This document shows positions 57,833 through 64,000 of a stretch of DNA of 64,000 bases, piece by piece (positions within the stretch are counted from its first letter, which is position 1; each line of letters begins with the position of its first letter). Under the pieces are notes generated by a model that worked only from the letters and a program-made list of their open reading frames with translations, was not told the origin of the DNA and did no database searches. This DNA comes from Earliella scabrosa. Lineage: Eukaryota > Basidiomycota > Agaricomycetes > Polyporales > Polyporaceae. Both the position numbers and the translations under genes were made by a program. The stretch spans positions 62,001 to 126,000 of the forward strand of contig JABYQQ010000010.1 of the NCBI GenBank assembly GCA_022605405.1, read 5' to 3'.

Positions 57833-58213
57833 GGACGATACACGCAGTCAACATGTATAGATTACGTTCACGCAATCTCCCTAGAGCATTCCTAACCATG
57901 TCGCTCGGGAGCGCCCGGGTGCCAGGCGTTACTTCTACGCCGTCTCTTCGCCGCGCATGCCACCCGACGCTCTGAATCCTTTGAACAAAGACAGCGTGAA
58001 AGGATGTACCGTGCAGCTGATGAATCAGACCCTTCACAATCGGGCTCTTTGTCCGGCCGCATGGAGTCGTCCGCATGGTATGTCCATGAAAGAAGGGCGC
58101 CACCTAACTGCACCGCATCCGTGATTGCTCTAACACAAAGGCCTATGTTCCGCACCATCGATTGTACTCAGTCCTGCGCTCCTCAACAAAGAGGAATGCA
58201 CTACGCCCACGGG

Positions 58214-58219
58214 TATAAA
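58214..58219 (+). promoter_or_regulatory. TATA box of A2
   Basis: TATAAA lies 65 bp upstream of the A2 start codon, followed by a pyrimidine-rich leader. Confidence 0.6.
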
Positions 58220-58283
58220 GTTGGGAGTCAGGTCACCGCTATTGGCCCCCATTCCCGCCTCCCGATTCCCGCACGCCGACGCC

Positions 58284-59584
58284 ATGCCACCCAGCTCTAT
58301 CCCCGCTCACACGTCTAGCACGCATAGCGCCTTTCACGAGCTATGTGATATCAATCGCATGATCCTCGAGACTAAGGTCAATCTCGACGCCGCTCTCTAT
58401 GAGTAAGTGGTGTTGTCCACTGTGTCGCAGTCGTTTTACTGATGCCGTGTTTGTCCAGACATTTAAGCATACGGTCCAGCGACGACATCGAAATCTGGAA
58501 GCACGAATATCTAACGGCTTTACGTGACAGCAACGCAACGTATCGGTCCTCCGCACTCGGGCGGCTTCGCGCCAACGCATGGCGAGCGCGAACCAATCAT
58601 GCCGCGGAAAGCCTATCCGAGTCTCTTGGAGATATTCTCAAGCTCAGCGACAGCATCCACGGAGAGGCCAACAAGGTGAGGGTAGGATGGGGGATGGCCT
58701 GTCCACTCGACCGTTACTGACTTGCATTCAGGTCATGTTGGTGTACGAGCAAGCCATACCTGAAGTCAACGAGTCTCAGCGAGCATTCTTGATCGCAGAG
58801 ATACAGTGGATCTGCTCCACCGTTCGTATGATAGAGGAGGCAAAACAAAATGCCGTACAAGGGTTTGAGCGGATCAAAATTCCTCTACAGATACTCGGTC
58901 TCCCCGAGGTACGTTTGTCGTCCTGTTGTTTGGATGAATTATTGAATGCGTTTCAGGACCAGTTGGATGCCATCTTAAATCCGTTGTTGGAACCCCCGTT
59001 TGCAATCTCATCAAATAGCCATGTGGAATCCATCTGCCACGAGCTCTACTCTCTTTATGAAGAGCGAAACGACACCGCGAAGCAGAGCAGAGATGCTGTC
59101 GAATCGGCCTTCGCAACTTGGTTCAATCCCAACAAGATCGTCCACGAGAGCGATCGCGATGTCATAGTGGCCAGTCTTCAGCAACTGCGTGACAAGGTTT
59201 GCCATCAGGTTGCAAAGCAAAATGAACTTCTGACTTCAATCTCCGTACGTCGTGACTACACCCTCTCAGCGCGCTCATTCGCGATTGATCAAATTTGACA
59301 GTTGTTCAAGGAGCGCGTCGAGCATGCACCCTCCGTGTTGATCACACATACTGGTCATCGCGTTGACATCGTCGAGCTTCTGACAGCCATGCGCAACTAT
59401 GGGAGGGTGATGCAAGAAATTACACATATCTATGACGTACGTTTCACCTATCTAGTCCGAGGTCGGCGTTACTCATTATCACCGTCAGTTGGAAGCTATG
59501 TTGCTTCACAAGGCTGTTGGGTCGGTGGACGTAGCAGCATTTCTGATGTTCAATGTCACAAAAGATCCCATCTCGGAACCGTAG
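58284..59584 (+). CDS. A2: helical coiled-coil-like protein of an undescribed family, 343 aa
   Basis: Exons 58284..58402, 58459..58675, 58732..58908, 58957..59244, 59302..59436, 59489..59584; all GT-AG, phases 2,0,0,0,0, no internal stop. Exon 3 encodes 59 residues ending in LQILGLPE. Exon 4 encodes 96 residues with DAILNPLLEPPF, then TWFNPNKIVHESDRD and a terminal helix ending in NELLTSIS. The last exon encodes 31 residues ending DPISEP. The protein is helix-rich throughout and lacks recognised domains. It lies 450 bp downstream of A1 on the same strand, so the two look like a tandem duplication that has diverged strongly in sequence while keeping its introns. Start chosen as the first ATG after the TATA box. 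Confidence 0.8.
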
Positions 59585-60451
59585 GACACAATCGGACAAG
59601 CGGTATAGGCCTCCCATCCGAGACTCCACTCCATAGCGTAAGGAGACCGAGAGGAATAGGCGACGGGAAGATAAGAGAAGAGCCAGTAGGAGAGGATAGC
59701 AGTTTGTGATTATTGAACATCCGTAATAATACGATACTATCGATACAAACTCCAGTACATAGCATAGACGGAGGACGCCATCGATCTACTAGCAGTAGGT
59801 CAACGACGAGAAGTTCGCGTGACAAATACTCAAAAGCCATACCTAGCCAACGCACACGTTTGCATTCGAGGCAGATCACAGACCCGGAGACGTGATGTCT
59901 AGAGTGCCGGTTGGGGGCGTTCCTCACATGCGCGCACGTCGGCTGTAGCTGTAAAGTTAAGATAGGTCAGACGAGTGGATGCACCTCCGCTGGACACTTA
60001 CGAAGACACTTACTCGTGCAGGGCCATTTTATACACGAGGCGTGAGGAGCGAAGAGGGATAGGAGCGGGGGAGGGATAGGCGCGAGGAGGGTGGCGTGAG
60101 GAGGGTGTAGTGAGGAGCAATAGCTCCAAAGTAGGATAGGCATGAAGAGGGCGCGAGGAGGAAGTTCATGAGCGACAAGGGAGCAAGTGGGCAGGAAAGG
60201 GGAAAGAGGTGGCGCAGGTCCAAAGCTGTAGATAGCGTGATATAGAGGAGCCGACGAGTGTATGGCAACAGACCACTCGAGGTGCAACTGCCGCAGCGAA
60301 CGTGACCTTGGATCCGCAACCTGAACGCCTATACGACGCCGGTAACCTATAGTACCCACCACTGAGCATAGGCACATTCTCCGAAGTCGGTTCCGGCGCA
60401 TCGCTAAGATGTCCAGGACGGGAATATCAACAAGTAACGGTCCAAATGCGA
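59585..60451. other. Intergenic, G-rich low-complexity DNA
   Basis: The stretch 60040-60200 repeats GAGGAGGGT / GGGATAGG words. No supported gene; frames on the minus strand here are products of this low complexity. Confidence 0.5.
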
Positions 60452-62509
60452 CTATGTACCGTAAGAAAGCGGAGCTAGATGGGGAACCAAGGGCGCGCGC
60501 CCGGCAGCGTTGAAGAACTGGCTCACGTAGAACGACGCCAAGCTGTGTTCCATCGTCGTGATGTCTTCAATGGTACTCCCCGAGCGTAGGGGTGGGGAGT
60601 GGATGATTTCCGCAGGACACCATGCCCAACGCAAAAGTATATCGCGAAAAGCATTGAGGGCCTGTACTCGACGATGAGGATTCCGGGCGAAAAGACCGCA
60701 AGAGTCAACAGTTGGTAGGGTCACAACCGCATGGATATCGTTGCCGGGGAAGATTTTGGATAGGGATTCCTCACGACGAGCTTCGTCTCTTCGACAAAAC
60801 ATCGGTCGGAGGAATCGGTCGAGCGCGAGTAACTCGTAACAAAAGCCGAGCTCGAACATCTCCCAGAGTACGACAGGGGCGATGCTGTCGGAGACTCTGC
60901 TGATGACGTGTTGGAACCAGCAAACCGGCGCCTGTGTGGAAGGATCGAGTGTCGCTTCGCCGAAGGAGTCTCCGAAGATGCTCTGGATCTCCCGGATGCG
61001 TCGGCCGCTTCGTGTATGATTGGTTGGATCATCCGGTACTCCATTGAAGAAGGTGCGCCAGCTTTGCGAGGAGACGTTGGGCGCCCGCAAGTCGGACATG
61101 CGTAGCTTGTACAGCCAGGCTTCCCGAACCCGCAACCAATTCATGAGATATCGTTCCACGCGGATCGGTTCTTGCGGCCCAACGAGGAGGCCGGGTTCAG
61201 GGATCCAATAACCCCAGATTCCCGTTTTTGCAGGGGCGGAACGGTCCACTTCTCGCATCGCGCGGGCCCAGGAGTCCAGCGCTGCTGGCATGAACGGGTG
61301 ATTCACATCTTGGAACTTGTCTCGACCGCGAACCTGTGATGGGTGTGGGGATCGACCATTACACCGTCGACTGTGGGAATCATCTAGGCGTTGGTAAGAA
61401 ACTTTGGAGTAATCGATGATAGTGATAGATGACGTACATGGTTGATAGCGCTGTACGGTTCGTTGTGATCCATTCGTGCGTGAAGAGGAGGACGGTGTAT
61501 GGTGCTGCTCGAGGGATTGATCAAGGTCGCACTTCCGTGAGGATGCATTGAGCGCCACGTCGAGATAGCTATGCCCACTATTCAACATTGCGGCCAGATG
61601 TCGTTCGCCGGCCAACCCCTCGTAGACGTTGTTGACGTTGTCCAATGGAACATGACAAATCGATGACGGTTGAAAACACCGGGTGACCCGACGGATCTTC
61701 ACACTACCGGGGGGAACCTTGGCAGGCAAGCGAACCAACCACACAGGGATCCCAAGGTCGCGAAGCTTCCTCACGACTCCGGGATCGCATGTCCACGCGC
61801 CTATGACACGTTGAAGTTCGGGCGAAGTGGGGGACGGTGGAGAGGAAGACAGCGCCTGAAAGCGCAGGTACGCCGTAGCGAGGATCCAATGGCGCTGCAA
61901 TTCGGCAACCTGGAACTGTTGGTCCATAAAGGTGGCTGACGTATGTTGGAGCCTGTCCAGGGCCTGGCGCATGGCGAGGTCATGCCAAAGGAGGTCGTCA
62001 CAGAGATGGTCTGGATGACTGATTTGGTGAGCGCGCACGCGAGCGCTTAGATCGGCGACGAGTGTTGCCAGGTCGTGAACAAAAGTCTTGCGCAGTGTCC
62101 CCAAGGTCGAAACAGGCGAGCCGGTCAACGGAACGAAATCCGTCTCCCGGGGCCGAGTCCACATGATGGAGTAGGGGCTCGAGGTGTCATTCGGCAAGGA
62201 GACTGCGGCCATGTACCCGAATCGCGAGGTGTAAACTTGGGGCCATTGGAGGGGATCGGTGATGCCGTAGCGGAAGTCCTGCCGGAGGCGCACCGTCACA
62301 ACACCCTGAACAATGTCTGGGACATATTCAACGTTCGGGCTGGTCACCAAGAGCGTCCCTCGACAGCACATCGCCCCCACCAGTCCATCCGAGGGGCCGA
62401 ACTCCTTGACTGCGAAGAGACGACGGAGATCAAGTAACTACTCCATGGCTATATTCAATAACGTACCGTTTGGATCAACGAGTTGTTCGATGTCCAACGA
62501 GAGCGACAT
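60452..62509 (-). CDS. Fungal-restricted hypothetical protein, 3 exons, 648 aa
   Basis: Exons 62467..62509, 61438..62409, 60452..61383; GT-AG sites with consistent phases. The start MSLSLDIEQLVDPN at 62509 joins to a frame beginning KEFGPSDGLVGAMCC. Intron 2 (61384..61437) is 54 nt and open in frame, so an unspliced 666-aa reading is also possible. Phrases such as SSPYSIMWTRPRETDFVPL, IGAWTCDPGVVRKLRDLGIP followed by VWLVRLP, and GYWIPEPGLLVGPQEPIRVE occur in a multicopy Agaricomycete family that I recall only as hypothetical. No catalytic motif, signal peptide or membrane segment is evident. The protein looks soluble and mixed helical. Confidence 0.72.
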
Positions 62510-62708
62510 TACCGCAGGATCCTACACGAGAGGATGGAAGCTCGCCAGACTTCGCGCCCTGGATAACTGTTGCCAGCGTTGACCATGACGTTGAGTCAGT
62601 GCTGATTTACGGAGATGGTTCGTGTTTGATACCTTCGAGCGCGACGGCAGGGCGGTGGAAAAGTGCTTGAAGGGGCGGGAGCGGAGAAGGGCGGAGGTGC
62701 AGGTGAGG

Positions 62709-62753
62709 CGGGGGCCGTTGCAGGTGGGGCCGTTGCAGGTGGGGCCGGGTGGG
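62709..62753. repeat. 16-bp short tandem repeat
   Basis: Two and a half units of GGGGCCGTTGCAGGTG in tandem. It produces a Gly/Ala-rich false frame. Confidence 0.75.
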
Positions 62754-63487
62754 ACAGTGGTGGGGCTCAAGTTGAACATGGGCGCCTAAGACCAGTTGTT
62801 TGCCAAATTGAAACTAACTTCAACTTCCCTGCTAAAGTGCGCGAGTCGCAGACCTCCCATCCGACAATTATGTGTATTAGTCTCCGTGAGCACGGCGTTG
62901 GTATTGCTGGCTACGCCATGGTAGGTAAGCACCAGTGGAGGGTTGGCGCCTATACCCATGCCTTGCACTAGCCCTCATCCGTCCCGTTTCGAACTCAGTA
63001 TATAGGGATGACCATACGCTATTCTACGTTTGTACCACAGTCACGCAGACGATCCTAATGCCAGGGCCGAGATGTATGCGTTCTTGCCTTGTCTCCCGCA
63101 TCCGACTTTTGCCTGCTCGTTTGAGCCATCGCTCGTCTGATAGAGAGAGCGATGTGCCAGCCCCGCCGTACTGACCAGGCGGTCGTTCCCTGACAGGGAG
63201 AGGCTGAGAGGGCATCGGTGAACGAGTGGCAGGCCTTCATCGTGTGGACGCTTCATGAAGGTATCCCCTTCCGCAGTGCGCGGGCATTCTTCTCTGCGTG
63301 GAATGCGCGGTGACGACAGACAGGCAACCGCGAGTATCGGGGAGGAGTGTTGGTGACCTTCGGAAGGGTAGAGCTGGAGATGAATCGTTTGATCTAGTAG
63401 AATGACTGGTCATTTTGCCCGAAAGTGCTGTGAGGTTCGCCATGCTTACCTTGGGGCGGCGTCAATACTCACCATCTTCGATCTCAG
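62754..63487. other. No supported gene
   Basis: Only short frames on both strands; no motif, repeat or splice pattern recognised. Confidence 0.45.
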
Positions 63488-63594
63488 GCTCCAACTTGGC
63501 CGTGTATGGCGCGTACAACGTCGGGACGTTCAACATGAACGCGCACTTCACCATCGATGGCAGCGAGCCCACAAAAGACACGCGCACGCACCGG
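63488..63594 (+). pseudogene. Exon-like fragment of a secreted or membrane beta-sandwich protein
   Basis: After an acceptor-like ATCTCAG the frame reads GSNLAVYGAYNVGTFNMNAH and FTIDGSEPT. It resembles the 'G-x-x-x-AVYG...FTIDG' repeat unit found in a common family of fungal single-pass membrane proteins (recalled). A donor-like GTATGA follows at 63595, but downstream exons do not stay open, so the fragment appears isolated. Confidence 0.35.
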
Positions 63595-64000
63595 TATGAT
63601 CCTCTGCAGCGCATCGTGCACCTCGACCCTCTCCCTCGTCATCGTCCAGTCCAACTTGCGCTCCATCTGGAGCAGGCTGATTGAATATGGCCGCGGTGGG
63701 GGATGGCGCGACGAGGGAGCCTTACGGCAGGCCAATAATGACCTTATCTATGAAGATGAATGTGAACGAGCAAGCTCTACACCCACCAGGTGCGGAGATA
63801 CCTACTCGTTCTCCAAAGCCTCATCCAGTGATAGGAGTACTCATTGACGTACCTAGTTACTCCCGATCGCGACGCGTTCTAGATACTCGGACCCAGACCC
63901 TGTTACTATTGCGTCTCTTGTAGCTATCAACATGAGTAAGGTGCGCCCGAACTAACCCACAGTACTCTCCTCCCAGCTATCGCTGTCGACATCTATGAAG
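63595..64000. other. No supported gene to the window edge
   Basis: Short frames only. The preceding exon-like fragment could continue beyond what I can join. Confidence 0.35.

Noticed and set aside
41185..59584. A genes as homeodomain mating-type genes, because of the divergent pairing
   Set aside because: No WFxNxR homeodomain motif is present in any A protein, and the partner is a RING protein, not a second homeodomain gene.
1..64000. CRISPR arrays, ribosome-binding sites, rRNA genes
   Set aside because: The window is eukaryotic. Regular repeats found are minisatellites without spacers, and no rRNA-like sequence was recognised.

Overview
The window reads as nuclear DNA of a filamentous basidiomycete, most likely an Agaricomycete. 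The evidence is many 45-60 nt GT-AG introns in GC-rich genes, an IKS1-type kinase, a Plavaka-type DNA transposon relic, Ty1/Copia and Ty3/Gypsy remains, and several lineage-restricted hypothetical families. No bacterial-style operons, CRISPR arrays, rRNA or convincing tRNA genes were seen. All gene models were spliced by eye.

Layout. 0.4-7.3 kb is an ordinary euchromatic block: an intact IKS1-like protein kinase (+), a GPI-anchored secreted protein (-) and a hypothetical Ser/Pro-rich protein (+). 7.4-32.8 kb is gene-poor: an AT-rich tract, a 0.66-kb minisatellite with higher-order structure, a Gypsy integrase relic, a broken Copia pol with an LTR-like tract, fragments of an Fe-type alcohol dehydrogenase and of a flavin-oxidase-like gene, one damaged uncharacterised gene, and a Plavaka transposase relic. 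32.8-40.1 kb holds a complete, young Copia element of 6,576 bp: two 379-bp LTRs with one visible mismatch, 5-bp target duplication CAAGG, and one open 1,822-aa Gag-Pol. It sits in the last codons of an older gene. Two copies of a short element with inverted-repeat ends flank this region.

41-62.5 kb is an accessory gene island. It holds three paralogous helical proteins, here called A1 (56534..57832), A2 (58284..59584) and A3 (41185..42496), and two paralogous small RING/coiled-coil proteins, R1 (43127..44098) and R2 (55663..56259). A genes share a six-exon layout with identical intron phases, and R genes share two intron phases. They occur as two A-R pairs, A3>R1 in tandem and R2<>A1(>A2) divergent. 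This recurrent pairing of a RING protein with a helical partner is the most interesting undescribed feature; a ubiquitin-ligase module is a reasonable inference but unproven. Between and beside the pairs lie a 10-exon disordered/acidic protein with a GMSSDES motif, a 4-exon acidic-tail protein, a 648-aa fungal-restricted protein, and decayed nucleoporin-like, kinase-like and other fragments.
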